Of a stretch of DNA of 33,788 nt, positions 8,845 through 17,252 are shown piece by piece; positions within the stretch are counted from its first letter, which is position 1; every line of letters begins with the position of its first letter. Source of the stretch: an uncultured Lachnospiraceae bacterium. GTDB taxonomy: Bacteria; Bacillota; Clostridia; Lachnospirales; Lachnospiraceae. Below the pieces are notes generated by a model. It made no database searches, had not been told where the DNA came from, and worked only from the letters and a program-made list of their open reading frames with translations. The translations under genes were made by a program, and so were the position numbers. Location of the stretch: contig CADABA010000005.1 of the NCBI GenBank assembly GCA_902785985.1, positions 1 through 33,788 on the forward strand, given 5' to 3'.

Positions 8845-10005
8845 ATGAATAATTTTACTTATTATGTCCCGACGAAAGTATATTTCGGCAAAGGCCAGAT
8901 CTCTCATCTCGTCGAACTCAAGGAGAGCGGCAGCAAAGTCCTCCTCGTATACGGCGGCGGAAGCATCAAGAAACTCGGTATTTACAACACCGTTATGGCC
9001 CTTCTCCGCAAAATCGGCCTCAATATCTATGAACTTCCGGGCATCGAGCCGAATCCGCGGATCGAGTCCGTCCGCAAGGGCGTTCAGCTCTGCAAGGAAA
9101 ACAAGATCGACATGGTCCTCGCCGTCGGCGGAGGCTCCGTCATCGATGCAGCCAAGGTCATCGCGGGCGGCGCAGTCTACGGCGGTGATCCCTGGAGCCT
9201 GGTCATCCATCCGCAGTACATCCTGAAAGCCCTGCCGGTCTACACCGTCCTCACGCTCTCGGCCACCGGCTCGGAAATGAACGGCAATGCGGTCATCTCC
9301 GACCTCAAGGCACACGAAAAGTGGGGGACCTATTCCCCGTTCTTCAAGCCTAAAATGTCCATCTGTGACCCGGAATACACCTATTCCGTGTCCGCAAAAC
9401 AGACGGCATCCGGCACGGCGGACATCATGAGCCATACATTTGAGAACTATTTCACGACCGTTCCGGGCGGATTCCTGCAGGAAAAATTCTGTGAGAGCGT
9501 CCTCATGACCTGCATCAAGTACGGTCCGGCTGCGCTCGAGGATCCGAAGGACTACGAGGCGAGGGCAGCCCTTATGTGGGCTTCTTCCAACGCGATCAAC
9601 GGTCTTCTGAATGCAGGCACGGGCGTCGCCTGGTGCGTGCATCCGATGGAGCACGAGCTGTCTGCATTTTACGACATCACGCACGGCGAAGGGCTTGCGA
9701 TCCTGACACCGCACTGGATGCGCTTTGCGTTAAATGACGATACCGTCGTGAAATTCGCGAACTACGGACGCAATGTCTGGGGCATCTTCGGAGGCGATGA
9801 CTACGAGGTCGCAAATGCGGCGATCGACCGCACGGCCGAGTTCTTCACCAAGGAACTGCATATCCCCGGAACGCTCCGCGAGGTCGGCATCGAGGACGAC
9901 AAATACTTCAGGGAAATGGCTGCAAAGGCTGCAGCCGGAAGCAAGGGTTCCTTCGTCCCGCTGACTGCGGAGGATGTCGAGGGAATCTACAGAGCTGCAC
10001 TCTGA
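8845..10005 (+). CDS. Iron-containing alcohol dehydrogenase (butanol dehydrogenase/YqhD type)
   Basis: The 386-residue protein is a full-length group III alcohol dehydrogenase. It starts NNFTYYVPTKVYFGKG, carries the dinucleotide-binding GGGSVIDAAK and the SATGSEMNG segment, and has the metal ligands in GTADIMSH (Asp, His), CVHPMEHEL (His) and ITHGEGL (His). It should reduce aldehydes such as butanal or other short aldehydes to alcohols with NAD(P)H during fermentation; the exact substrate and cofactor cannot be read. The ribosome binding site GAGAGGT lies just before the ATG. It is monocistronic, with a promoter at 8555 and a terminator at 10106. The long leader holds a repeat element that may be regulatory. 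Confidence 0.93.
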   Translation: MNNFTYYVPTKVYFGKGQISHLVELKESGSKVLLVYGGGSIKKLGIYNTVMALLRKIGLNIYELPGIEPNPRIESVRKGVQLCKENKIDMVLAVGGGSVIDAAKVIAGGAVYGGDPWSLVIHPQYILKALPVYTVLTLSATGSEMNGNAVISDLKAHEKWGTYSPFFKPKMSICDPEYTYSVSAKQTASGTADIMSHTFENYFTTVPGGFLQEKFCESVLMTCIKYGPAALEDPKDYEARAALMWASSNAINGLLNAGTGVAWCVHPMEHELSAFYDITHGEGLAILTPHWMRFALNDDTVVKFANYGRNVWGIFGGDDYEVANAAIDRTAEFFTKELHIPGTLREVGIEDDKYFREMAAKAAAGSKGSFVPLTAEDVEGIYRAAL

Positions 10006-10105
10006 TGCAGCCTCCCATACAGCTGTCGTTCAGGTCCCGCCTGCAGGACGAACGTGCAGGATACGGTTCAGCACGAGCTGCAATAATGCCAAACCGCATA
10101 GAAAG

Positions 10106-10139
10106 AGCAGGGCGTCCGTTTCTCCGGATGCCCTGCTTT
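10106..10139 (+). terminator. Intrinsic terminator after the alcohol dehydrogenase
   Basis: Stem AGCAGGGC/GCCCTGCT with an inner TCCG/CGGA extension, then TTTG and an AT-rich stretch, about 100 bases after the stop. The U-tract is short, so efficiency is uncertain. Confidence 0.6.
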
Positions 10140-10150
10140 GATAATTATTC

Positions 10151-10173
10151 ACTAAAACTTCCCACATCCTTTA
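10151..10173. repeat. Short repeat ACTAAAACTTCCCACATCC
   Basis: The sequence ACTAAAACTTCCCACATCC plus TTTA recurs at 33594-33619 with a 3-base insertion (CTA). Both copies lie in repeat-rich intergenic DNA next to palindromic elements. No function is known. Confidence 0.5.
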
Positions 10174-10281
10174 TTAGTACCGCTGCGCGAGGACTAAGCG
10201 CGAGCGGTCCCTGAATGAATATTTATGCAAATAATGCTTAGTGCGACAGCCCCATGCATCAGCGTGGTAGCGACCGGGATC

Positions 10282-10355
10282 CAGGAACGCCTCAGCGTTC
10301 CTGAACTGAACTCTGAAATACTCCGCAGGAGCATTGCTGCGCATGCGAAGGCACG
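10282..10355. repeat. GGAACGCC palindrome, copy 2, with part of the hairpin module
   Basis: A palindrome (10282-10303, core GGAACGCCTCAGCGTTCC, identical to 3853) is followed at about 10318-10355 by CTCCGCAGGAGCATTGCTGC and GCATGCGAAGGCACGCG. In reverse complement this matches the AATGCTCC hairpin and GCATGCG part of the 153-bp modules at 31161 and 33636. The 442-base gap 10006-10447, between convergent genes, holds this, the terminator at 10106 and the short repeat at 10151. Confidence 0.6.
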
Positions 10356-10447
10356 CGTCACTGTTAAGTTTGTACCCGGAGATCCCCGGAAGCAAGGCTG
10401 CACATGCACAGGCACGCGAAAGGTGCAATAGTATCCGTCATCGATAT

Positions 10448-10768
10448 TTACCGCTCAAGCTCCCCCTTATACCGGGTGACTCCTCCTATACAGACGGTAT
10501 TCTGATATCCCATTGCCTTCAACGCGCGGGCTGCCTGTCCGCTGCGATGTCCGCCAAGACAGTACGTAAAAATATGCGTTTCCCTGTCCTTTATCTTTTC
10601 TTTGACAGTTCCGATCCTGTCTATGGGAATGTTTATGCTTCCCGGAATATGACCTCCCCGGAATTCTGCATCCTCCCGCACGTCCAGCAGTACAGCCCCC
10701 GGAATGCTCCTGAATTTTTCCACACCGGCATTGATATCCGGTCTTCTGAAAAAATCAAAAAATCCCAT
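10448..10768 (-). CDS. Single-domain rhodanese-like protein
   Basis: The 106-residue protein is one rhodanese domain. It has LLDVRED, the GHIPGSINIP segment and an active-site loop YCLGGHRS in which Cys70 would carry the persulfide. It probably transfers sulfane sulfur or takes part in redox or sulfur trafficking in the cytoplasm; the acceptor is unknown. ATG 10768 is chosen: the GTG two codons upstream (10774) lies too close to the GGAGG. The gene overlaps the end of the cyclo-ligase gene upstream (stop at 10755) by 14 bases, so the two are probably translationally coupled. Its start, MGFFDFFRR, resembles the MGLFDFFKK start of the SseB-domain protein at 14566. Confidence 0.88.
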   Translation of the reverse strand: MGFFDFFRRPDINAGVEKFRSIPGAVLLDVREDAEFRGGHIPGSINIPIDRIGTVKEKIKDRETHIFTYCLGGHRSGQAARALKAMGYQNTVCIGGVTRYKGELER

Positions 10769-11357
10769 ATTCACCTTCCTCCGTGATCACACCGTCCATC
10801 CGCCGGTCCCGTAAATCGCAGGGAACTCTCTCTGCCCGCTGCACCTCAAATGCGACGCTGATAACCGCCGCTTTCCGACATTTCGGCAAAAACCTGTCAT
10901 AATAGCCTCCGCCCATCCCCAAGCGGCTGCACTCCGCGTCAAATGCCGTGCATGGACAGATGACAAGATCGATCCTGTCCGGCGATATCTCCTCCGAACG
11001 GTCAGGATTCGGTTCCGGTATGCGAAAAGGACCGGCCCTCCAGCTATCCGCAGAGCCGGGCAGAAGTGCTCTCATTTCATTTTTCTCTACACAGAGCGGA
11101 TAAACATACTTCTTTTCAGGAGCTTTCACGGGAAGCAGGTCCAGCTGAACTTCTCCCCGTACCGCGCGGTAAATCATCACGACTTCAGCTTTCCTGAAAA
11201 TCTCCTTTTCAAGGATCCGGTCGACGATCACCGCTGATTTTTCGGCACGTAAAGCGGGCGTGACGGCATCACGGGCCTGTATTTTCTCCCGCCGAAGCCG
11301 GGCTTTGCTCTGTGTTAAATTCTCCTCGCCCTCTGAGGGTGTGCATGGGGAAGCCAT
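10755..11357 (-). CDS. 5-formyltetrahydrofolate cyclo-ligase
   Basis: The 200-residue protein matches the family in length and motifs: SKARLRREKIQARDAV near the N-terminus, VMIYRAVRGEV, and the hallmark GMGGGYYDRFLP near the C-terminus. It converts 5-formyl-THF to 5,10-methenyl-THF with ATP, returning stored folate to the one-carbon pool in the cytoplasm. Downstream of folD (132-base gap) and overlapping the rhodanese gene, it makes a small one-carbon cluster with FolD. The ATG at 11357 has only a distant GGGAG, and the family-like sequence starts about residue 15, so the true start may be slightly further in. Confidence 0.9.
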   Translation of the reverse strand: MASPCTPSEGEENLTQSKARLRREKIQARDAVTPALRAEKSAVIVDRILEKEIFRKAEVVMIYRAVRGEVQLDLLPVKAPEKKYVYPLCVEKNEMRALLPGSADSWRAGPFRIPEPNPDRSEEISPDRIDLVICPCTAFDAECSRLGMGGGYYDRFLPKCRKAAVISVAFEVQRAERVPCDLRDRRMDGVITEEGEYGIF

Positions 11358-11385
11358 TTCTCTGATTTTCTCCCTTCGGAATCCC

Positions 11386-11475
11386 TTTCACGCGGGTAAC
11401 GGCACCTGATCCTCGGCTGCTCTTTCATGCGGGTAATGGCACCTGATCCTCGGCTGCTCTTTCACGCGGGTACAG
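11386..11475 (-). repeat. 37-bp tandem repeat between folD and the cyclo-ligase gene
   Basis: About 2.4 copies with period 37 start at 11386, 11423 and 11460. Each begins TTTCACGCGGGTAA or a near variant and continues GGCACCTGATCCTCGGCTGC. They fill most of the 132-base gap. Near-identity suggests recent slippage or duplication, and copy number may vary between strains. Confidence 0.8.
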
Positions 11476-11489
11476 GCAGCCCGGCCGGC

Positions 11490-12356
11490 TCACCGTGTAT
11501 TTTTCTGATACATCTTCTTCGCCGCCTCGATCACATGGCTGCAGAGCACCGCTGTCGTCACGCTTCCCACTCCGCCCGGAACCGGCGTGATGGAGTCCAC
11601 GATCGTCTCCGCCTCGTCGAACTTCACGTCCCCGCAGAGTTTCTGCTTCTCCTCGTTCCAGCCGATTCCCACATCGATCACGATCTGGCCTTCCCGCAGA
11701 TACTCCGAGCCGACACTCTCCATCTGTCCGGACGCAGCGATCACGATGTCCGCTTCCCGGGTGACTGAGGGAACATTGACGGTCCGCGTATGGCAGACGG
11801 TAACTGTCGCATTTTCATGCATGAGCATCATAGCGACCGGGCGGCCGATCACAAGAGACCGTCCGATGACCGCCGCGCGCTTCCCCTTGACATCCACTCC
11901 GTAAAAATGGAGGATCTCCATCGCTGCCTGGGCCGTACAGGGGGAAAATCCAAGATCTGTATTCGTGAAAACGCCTGCCAGAGAGCCGTCCGTACAGCCG
12001 TCCACATCCTTTGCGGGGTCGATCATCTGCCTGGCCCTCTCCCCGTCAAGATGCCGGGGCAGAGGTCTGAACAGGAGAATCCCATGGACATCCGCATCCT
12101 GATTTACACGCATAAGCTCCCCGAAAAAAGTCTCACTGTCCACATCTTCAGGGAGAATGATCTGCTTCACCTGGATTCCCATTGAAGCAGCGCGCTTCAT
12201 CGCGCCTCTCTCATAGGACAGGTCATCTGCCCTTTCGCCGACACGGACGATGGCCAGGGTCGGCTGTACGCCCTGTTCCTTTAAGATCTCCGCTTCCTGT
12301 CTGAAGCATTCCGTCATGGCCTGCGCCACCGGTGCCCCTTTCAAAATATGTGCCAT
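11490..12356 (-). CDS. folD: FolD-family methylene-THF dehydrogenase (divergent clostridial type)
   Basis: The 288-residue protein is FolD over its full length, with DKD-like AKDVDG, VIGRSLVIGRPVA in the nucleotide-binding part and TPVPGGVG near the end. FolD oxidises 5,10-methylene-THF and hydrolyses the methenyl product to 10-formyl-THF. Aligned by eye with E. coli FolD, the catalytic Tyr is kept (Y48 in SYERGAMKR), but the position of Lys54 is Ala (A52) and that of Gln98 is Phe (HGILLFRPLP in place of DGILVQLPLP). I recall this SYERGAMKR/FRPLP form as recurring in clostridia, so it is probably a subfamily rather than decay, and it may have lost or altered the cyclohydrolase step. GGAGG precedes the ATG. 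Confidence 0.88.
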   Translation of the reverse strand: MAHILKGAPVAQAMTECFRQEAEILKEQGVQPTLAIVRVGERADDLSYERGAMKRAASMGIQVKQIILPEDVDSETFFGELMRVNQDADVHGILLFRPLPRHLDGERARQMIDPAKDVDGCTDGSLAGVFTNTDLGFSPCTAQAAMEILHFYGVDVKGKRAAVIGRSLVIGRPVAMMLMHENATVTVCHTRTVNVPSVTREADIVIAASGQMESVGSEYLREGQIVIDVGIGWNEEKQKLCGDVKFDEAETIVDSITPVPGGVGSVTTAVLCSHVIEAAKKMYQKNTR

Positions 12357-12378
12357 AAAAAACCTCCGTATCGTATAT

Positions 12379-12400
12379 CGGGAACGTCCCGGCGTTCCTG
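12379..12400. repeat. GGAACGCC-type palindromic repeat, copy 3
   Basis: GGGAACGTCCCGGCGTTCCTG is a variant of the palindrome found at 3853 and 10282. It occupies the 45-base gap between the amidase stop and the folD start, i.e. the folD leader. Confidence 0.6.
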
Positions 12401-12401
12401 A

Positions 12402-13511
12402 TTATGGATTTCCCCGGTTTGCTGCATCGCATGCGCTCCGCAGCGCCTGATTTCCTCCCGGCATCGTCCGGGAGTGATCCGCATCTGCGTAAATTGCGCA
12501 GTATATATGCAGGACCTCAGTCTCCTTCACCGCTGTCTTTACAGAAATCACATAGTCGTAAATGCCGGGACCGAGTGATGTGACATTGAGGTCTGCACTC
12601 CGGGAAAGGTCAATTTCCCGCATCCCCCCCTCGACCGTCTGAGAGCAGACAGTCTCTCCGTTCGGTGAGATGACCTCTATTTTCACAGATAAAACATCAA
12701 CTGGGCAGGTCACGATACCCGACGGCCGGTAAGTCTGTCCCTCCGTCATGCCGTCCGGAGTCGTCCAATCATTAAGGACCGGGTCCACATACTCCGGAAA
12801 GCAGGGCCGGATCACTCCCCAGTAATAGCGCGCATCCGAAATCGCGTCATAGCGGGCTGTGAGTTCCTGCACATACGGCTGTCCCCAGTTCTGATGATAT
12901 GTTTCGAACTCTGATTCGAATATGCCGACATGTCCGTAGTTTCCGCCTGTATAGATCAGAACATCTCCGGGCATGGGGTCTGCATTTTCAATACGGGTGA
13001 ATCCGTCCGGCAGCAGATTTGAGCGATAATCCTGCGCGTCGCCGTGCACTGCCTCCACTCCGAGCCAGTCATAATAGGCCTTAATGAAATCAACGCACTG
13101 TGCACCGTATGCACCGTCATAATCGATACTTGTACCGACCATGCCGTGCAGCCATTCGACGGCTTCCGCCTGCGTGTGCTCTGTGAGAGGAACATCCGGC
13201 ACCGTCTCCTCAGGAGCTGTCGATCCGGTCTTCTCTGCGCCCGAATCATTTCCGGAACTCTTTGATTCCGTCTTTGCCGCATCCGAATCGGTCCCGGCCG
13301 CCTTTGTTTCCGTCTTTGCCGCATCCGAATCGATCCCGGCCGCCTTTGTTTCCGTCTTTGCCGCACCCGATCCGGTCCCGGCTGCTTTTGTTTCTGTCTT
13401 TTCCGTACCTGAAGCCGGTTCCGCACAGACCGGTACAGCCGTCAGGATCAGTACAAGACATAAAAAGAGAACGGTCCTGAGCAGTCCGATTCCCTCTCGT
13501 GTTTTCCTCAT
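12402..13511 (-). CDS. Secreted CHAP-domain amidase/endopeptidase with repeat linker
   Basis: The 369-residue protein has a signal peptide (MRKTREGIGLLRTVLFLCLV, cleavage near AVPVCA), a linker of about four 15-residue repeats (consensus KTETKAAGxDSDAA; 45-bp DNA repeat at 13261-13400), a CHAP domain and a C-terminal beta-rich region. CHAP catalytic residues are visible: Cys in YGAQCVDFIKAYY (about 138) and His in GNYGHVGIF (about 194). It probably cleaves peptidoglycan cross-links or stems outside the cell. ATG 13511 is chosen (AGGGAGA six bases upstream) over a TTG at 13532. Stop 12402 lies 45 bases before folD; the two may be cotranscribed. Confidence 0.85.
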   Translation of the reverse strand: MRKTREGIGLLRTVLFLCLVLILTAVPVCAEPASGTEKTETKAAGTGSGAAKTETKAAGIDSDAAKTETKAAGTDSDAAKTESKSSGNDSGAEKTGSTAPEETVPDVPLTEHTQAEAVEWLHGMVGTSIDYDGAYGAQCVDFIKAYYDWLGVEAVHGDAQDYRSNLLPDGFTRIENADPMPGDVLIYTGGNYGHVGIFESEFETYHQNWGQPYVQELTARYDAISDARYYWGVIRPCFPEYVDPVLNDWTTPDGMTEGQTYRPSGIVTCPVDVLSVKIEVISPNGETVCSQTVEGGMREIDLSRSADLNVTSLGPGIYDYVISVKTAVKETEVLHIYCAIYADADHSRTMPGGNQALRSACDAANRGNP

Positions 13512-13557
13512 GTCCGTTCTCCCTGATATCAATATTTTTCACGCTCTGTGGATGAAT

Positions 13558-13578
13558 CCGGAACGCCCGGCGCTCCTG
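13558..13578. repeat. GGAACGCC-type palindromic repeat, copy 4
   Basis: CCGGAACGCCCGGCGCTCCTG, a variant of the dispersed palindrome, lies about 46 bases upstream of the amidase start, in its leader. Confidence 0.55.
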
Positions 13579-13753
13579 ATATGCCATCGGAATTCAGGCA
13601 GCACCTGCTTTCCTGTTCCCGGACCGACTTCCTGTGATTTCCGTTCCGCTGCGGTCTGCGCAAAACGAACCTTCACCGGACCTGCCGCATCCTCCTGACC
13701 TCCCGTATGTACTGTCCCTGCTCTCCCGGTGGATCCGAAATACAGTTCAGCGT

Positions 13754-14566
13754 TTACGATGTGATAGTGTCCGGCTTGACTTCTTCCTGTGCGCGCGAAA
13801 CCGGTTTGAGGATCTTAGAGAGAAGCTCCCGCTGAAGCACCAGTCCCTTTGAGAACGGATTGACGATCAGCGCACCCACCTGCTGATTCTGAAGTACATA
13901 AAGCCCGCACTGTCCGGACGGCATCCGGACCCACATAAATCTTTTGCGCATATCTTCCGGCACTTCTTCTTTGGTCGCAAAGGTCGGCATAAAGACCTTG
14001 CCCTCCTTATTCTTGAGAAGTTCCGGACGAAGCTTGACCGGATTCTTCGGGCGAACCTTCACTCCCTTTCCGGCATTGCGGATCGCCTCCGCGTCCTCAT
14101 TGCTCATCTGCATACGCATCGGAACCCAGAGCCAGCTGGTCGAAAGCGCTTTAATACAGGTATGAAGGCTCTCTCCGGATCTCTGGTCATTGTGGCGGTC
14201 AATCAGGAATGAAAGGACCTTTCCCTCCTCTTCCCGCTTCTTCTCTTCTTCTTCCCGCTTTTTCTTAAGCTCTGCCTGCTGCTCCGGAGTGATCTCCGGT
14301 CTTACCGGGTTCGGCTTATCCTGCGGAACAGGTGCTTCTTCCATTCCAGCGCTCTCCTCAGCAAGCTGAAGTTCCTCCTCTGCAGCCCCGGACTCCGTCT
14401 CCTCGACTGCCTGCGCTGCCTCCGTGGCGGCTTCTTCCGCTGTGTCATTCACGTTGTTCTCTGCCTCTGCAGCAGCTTCTTCGACTGCCGCTGTGCTGTC
14501 CATCCCCTGCTCTTCCTCAATCACTTCGCTCTTGTTCTTTTTTTTGAAAAAATCAAATAGTCCCAT
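13754..14566 (-). CDS. SseB-domain protein
   Basis: The 270-residue protein starts MGLFDFFKKKN, has a long Glu/Ala-rich, probably disordered region (about 15-105), a short KKKREEEEKKREEE charged helix, and an SseB-like domain (about 120-270). That domain shows ALSTSWLWVPMRM, VFMPTFATKEEV and ALIVNPFSKGLVLQRELL, the usual SseB landmarks. SseB domains occur in bacterial accessory and secretion-associated proteins without a defined biochemical role. ATG 14566 fits the AGGGGAG site better than the GTG at 14572. A promoter (14720-14748) precedes it, so it is probably its own unit. Confidence 0.75.
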   Translation of the reverse strand: MGLFDFFKKKNKSEVIEEEQGMDSTAAVEEAAAEAENNVNDTAEEAATEAAQAVEETESGAAEEELQLAEESAGMEEAPVPQDKPNPVRPEITPEQQAELKKKREEEEKKREEEGKVLSFLIDRHNDQRSGESLHTCIKALSTSWLWVPMRMQMSNEDAEAIRNAGKGVKVRPKNPVKLRPELLKNKEGKVFMPTFATKEEVPEDMRKRFMWVRMPSGQCGLYVLQNQQVGALIVNPFSKGLVLQRELLSKILKPVSRAQEEVKPDTITS

Positions 14567-14719
14567 ATTCACTCCCCTGTACTTTTTATTCGCTCAAAAC
14601 GCCGGCAGCACAGCCGTCTGAAAGGACCTGTTCCGTTCTGCCCAAGCTGCTTTCGAAGACCCGCTCTGCCCTGACTGTGCCGGCTTTCTGCGGCGAATAC
14701 CCGATACGTCAACATATTC

Positions 14720-14748
14720 ATTTTAAAACATATCTTCTTTTGAGGCAA
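14720..14748 (-). promoter_or_regulatory. Sigma-A type promoter for the SseB-domain gene
   Basis: On the minus strand TTGCCT, a 17-base spacer and TAAAAT stand about 155 bases before the start at 14566 and just after the terminator of the HD gene. Confidence 0.45.
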
Positions 14749-14762
14749 TATTATATACATGC

Positions 14763-14797
14763 AAAAAGACCGCCGTCCAAATCGGACGGCGGCCTTC
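14763..14797 (-). terminator. Intrinsic terminator after the HD-domain gene
   Basis: A perfect 9-bp stem CCGCCGTCC/GGACGGCGG with a 5-base loop is followed on the minus strand by TCTTTTT, about 50 bases after the HD gene stop. It also has TTCTTTT on the plus side, so it may work both ways. Confidence 0.85.
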
Positions 14798-14847
14798 TTT
14801 TCGCTTCCTTTTCCGCAGGAACCAGGGAAGTTTTCCCGTTCCTTTTT

Positions 14848-15393
14848 TCAGAGACAGCTGCTCTTTTTTCTATTCATTTCATCAATGATCAGCCGATGCA
14901 CTGTTTCCCCGTCTGCAGCCGCTTTTCGCCGCATCTTCGGCTTCACCGTATCAAGCACGGAACTGTACTTATCAGCGACCGTGAGGATCAAACCCTCAAT
15001 ATAACTCGGTTTTTTCCCCGCCAGAGGCCACATGTGATTGGAAATGCTGTCCGCTTCCTTCTCGGTCAGATCTTCCAGAATATAATTTGCGACATCGACT
15101 GATTCCACCGGATGCCTCCAGCAGCATTCCCGGTTATTCTCGAACTTTTCGTCCCTTCCGAGAATTCCAAGGTCATGGCAAAGTGCAGATCGGATCACTG
15201 CTTTCTCATCCACCTCGACATGAAATTTCTCAAGCAATCTTGATATCTGAAGGCCTGTGCAGGCTACGCGCATACTGTGATCACCAACCGTTGTCCGTCC
15301 GTGGTGCCTCTGATGCATCGCATTCAGAAAAAACGCGGAAGCTAATACACCAGCTCCGACAGAACAGACATCTTTTATGATTTTTTCGTTCAT
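14848..15393 (-). CDS. HD-domain phosphohydrolase
   Basis: The 181-residue protein has a hydrophobic N-terminus (SVGAGVLASAFFLNAM, about 11-26), then an HD domain with GDHSMRVA (His39), LCHDLGILGR (His73-Asp74), the RHPVESV His and SNHMWPL. This metal-ligand order is typical of HD hydrolases acting on nucleotides or phosphoesters. The substrate cannot be predicted; some relatives of this short type are annotated as HDIG proteins. A good AAGGAG site precedes the ATG. It is flanked by terminators at 14763 and 15595 and so is transcribed alone. Confidence 0.8.
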   Translation of the reverse strand: MNEKIIKDVCSVGAGVLASAFFLNAMHQRHHGRTTVGDHSMRVACTGLQISRLLEKFHVEVDEKAVIRSALCHDLGILGRDEKFENNRECCWRHPVESVDVANYILEDLTEKEADSISNHMWPLAGKKPSYIEGLILTVADKYSSVLDTVKPKMRRKAAADGETVHRLIIDEMNRKKSSCL

Positions 15394-15594
15394 GAATGCT
15401 CCTTATTCTTAAGCCGGTCGGTCACTGAATCTACATACTGTTTATTCAGGCGATAACCTTTCGCCATCCCGACAGGATCGCAGCCTTCGGCCGTTCACCT
15501 CCGCATTCTTTGTTCTTCGCCCACTCATTTTAAACCAGCGGTCAAAATTTGTCACGAACAATCACAGCATTTTATAAATCTTTAATAACAGAAA

Positions 15595-15653
15595 ATGCCC
15601 CTTACGTGGTGAGGCAGTCTGACCGGCAGACCGCCTCTCCACGCAAGGGGCAT
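15595..15653 (-). terminator. Long-stem terminator after the antiporter gene
   Basis: Arms ATGCCCCTT/AAGGGGCAT continue inward through CGTGG/CCACG, GAGGC/GCCTC and GTCTG/CAGAC to a small loop, giving a stem of over 20 bp with few bulges. On the minus strand a TTTTCTG tail follows. It ends the CYTH-antiporter operon and may also act from the plus side. The surrounding gap 15394-15690 shows nothing else. Confidence 0.85.
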
Positions 15654-15690
15654 CCTTTTCTTTCAGCTGATATGCTTTTTTCTCTTTTTG

Positions 15691-17217
15691 TCAGGTCGTG
15701 CTCTTCTCAGGCGTCTCATCGCCGCTTTTGTTCATGACATAGTTCAGCATAAAGATCACGACTACCATGACCGCAACACCGATGAGCAGACTTACGATCC
15801 AGTTCTTCACAAAGCCCGCAACAATGTACGTTACGAACGAAATTGCAGCCGCTGTCATCGCGTACGGCATCTGCGTCGATACATGGGCAATGTGATCACA
15901 CTGCGCGCCGGCAGAGGACATGATCGTCGTATCGGAAATCGGTGAGCAGTGATCTCCGCAGACCGCGCCCGCCATGCAGGCGGATACGCAGATGATCGAG
16001 AGCGGGTTGCCATTTTCGAGCGGGAACGCGTTCAGACAGATCGGAATAAGGATTCCGAATGTACCCCAGGACGTTCCTGTCGCAAATGCAAGACCTACCG
16101 CGATCACAAATACAATCGCAGGAAGGAAACTCTGAAGAGACTCGGCGCTTCCGGACACAAGATTCGCAACATATGTATCTGCTCCGAGTGTCAGTGTAAC
16201 AGACTTCAGTGTCCATGCAAGAATAAGGATCATGATCGCCGGGACCATCGCCTTGAAACCTTCTGTCAGGCTTTCCATACACTCCTTGAATTTGAGGATC
16301 CTTCTCAGTCTGTAAGCAAGAATCGTGATGATCAGAGCCAGGAACGATCCGAGAACAAGACCTACGGATGCGTCACTGTTCGCAAAAGCATCGACAAATC
16401 CTTCTCCGTCAAAGAAACCGCCGGAGTAGATCATGCCGAACACGCAGCAGATGATCAGAGCAACAATCGGGAGTATCAGATCGATGACCGTCCCGTTGCC
16501 TTTCACTTCATCCTCTCCATAAGGCGGAGTGGGGACTGTGAAAAGATCACCTTTGGCGGCATTTGCCTCGTGTTTTGCCATCGGGCCGTAATCGACCTTC
16601 ATAACGGTGATCAGGACCATCATGAGAATGGTCAGAAGCGCGTAATAATTATAGGGAATCGCACGGATGAACAGAAGAAGACCGTTCGTACCTTCCGGCG
16701 CGTAGCTGGTGACAGCTGCTGCCCAGGAGGAAATCGGCGCGATGATACAGACCGGTGCGGCAGTGGCGTCGATCAGATATGCAAGCTTGGCGCGGGATAC
16801 ATTGTGGCGGTCGGCGACCGGACGCATGACCGATCCTACTGTGAGACAGTTGAAGTAATCATCGATGAAAATGAGAATACCGAGGAGCACGGTTGCCAGT
16901 TGGGCTCCGATACGGGTCCTGATTTTCGTTGATGCCCACTCACCGAATGCAGCGGAACCGCCGGCCTTGTTCATAAGGCTTACGATGATTCCAAGAAATA
17001 CAAGGAATACAAGGATACCGACGTTATAGGAGTCGGCGATCTGTGCCACTATCCCATCCGTAAAAATCGTGTTCAGCGTGCCCATAAAATTGAAGTTTGC
17101 AATGAAGACAGAGCCGACGATAATACCCACGAACAGTGAGCTGTAAACTTCCTTCGAGATGAGCGCGAGGGCGATTGCGATGATTGGAGGGACAAGTGCC
17201 CAAAAAGTACCTTCCAT
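15691..17217 (-). CDS. NhaC-family Na+/H+ antiporter
   Basis: The 508-residue integral membrane protein has about 11-12 hydrophobic segments. Landmarks are EGTFWALVPPIIAIALALISKEV at the start, IFIDDYFNCLTVGSVMRPVADR in the middle, FATGTSWGTFGILIPI, and GAVCGDHCSPISDTTIMSSAGA near the end, matching PF03553 transporters. It should exchange Na+ (or an organic substrate, as in malate/lactate relatives of NhaC) for protons across the membrane. ATG 17217 is chosen because AAAGGGGAAG is spaced for it; an in-frame ATG at 17253 lacks a site and overlaps the CYTH stop. It lies 35 bases after the CYTH gene. Confidence 0.9.
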   Translation of the reverse strand: MEGTFWALVPPIIAIALALISKEVYSSLFVGIIVGSVFIANFNFMGTLNTIFTDGIVAQIADSYNVGILVFLVFLGIIVSLMNKAGGSAAFGEWASTKIRTRIGAQLATVLLGILIFIDDYFNCLTVGSVMRPVADRHNVSRAKLAYLIDATAAPVCIIAPISSWAAAVTSYAPEGTNGLLLFIRAIPYNYYALLTILMMVLITVMKVDYGPMAKHEANAAKGDLFTVPTPPYGEDEVKGNGTVIDLILPIVALIICCVFGMIYSGGFFDGEGFVDAFANSDASVGLVLGSFLALIITILAYRLRRILKFKECMESLTEGFKAMVPAIMILILAWTLKSVTLTLGADTYVANLVSGSAESLQSFLPAIVFVIAVGLAFATGTSWGTFGILIPICLNAFPLENGNPLSIICVSACMAGAVCGDHCSPISDTTIMSSAGAQCDHIAHVSTQMPYAMTAAAISFVTYIVAGFVKNWIVSLLIGVAVMVVVIFMLNYVMNKSGDETPEKSTT

Positions 17218-17252
17218 AGTTGTTGCTTCCCCTTTCACAAAAAGATAGTTCA

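Noticed and set aside
15949-16932. A 327-codon open frame on the plus strand
   Set aside because: It is antisense to the antiporter gene and has no recognisable domain or ribosome binding site.
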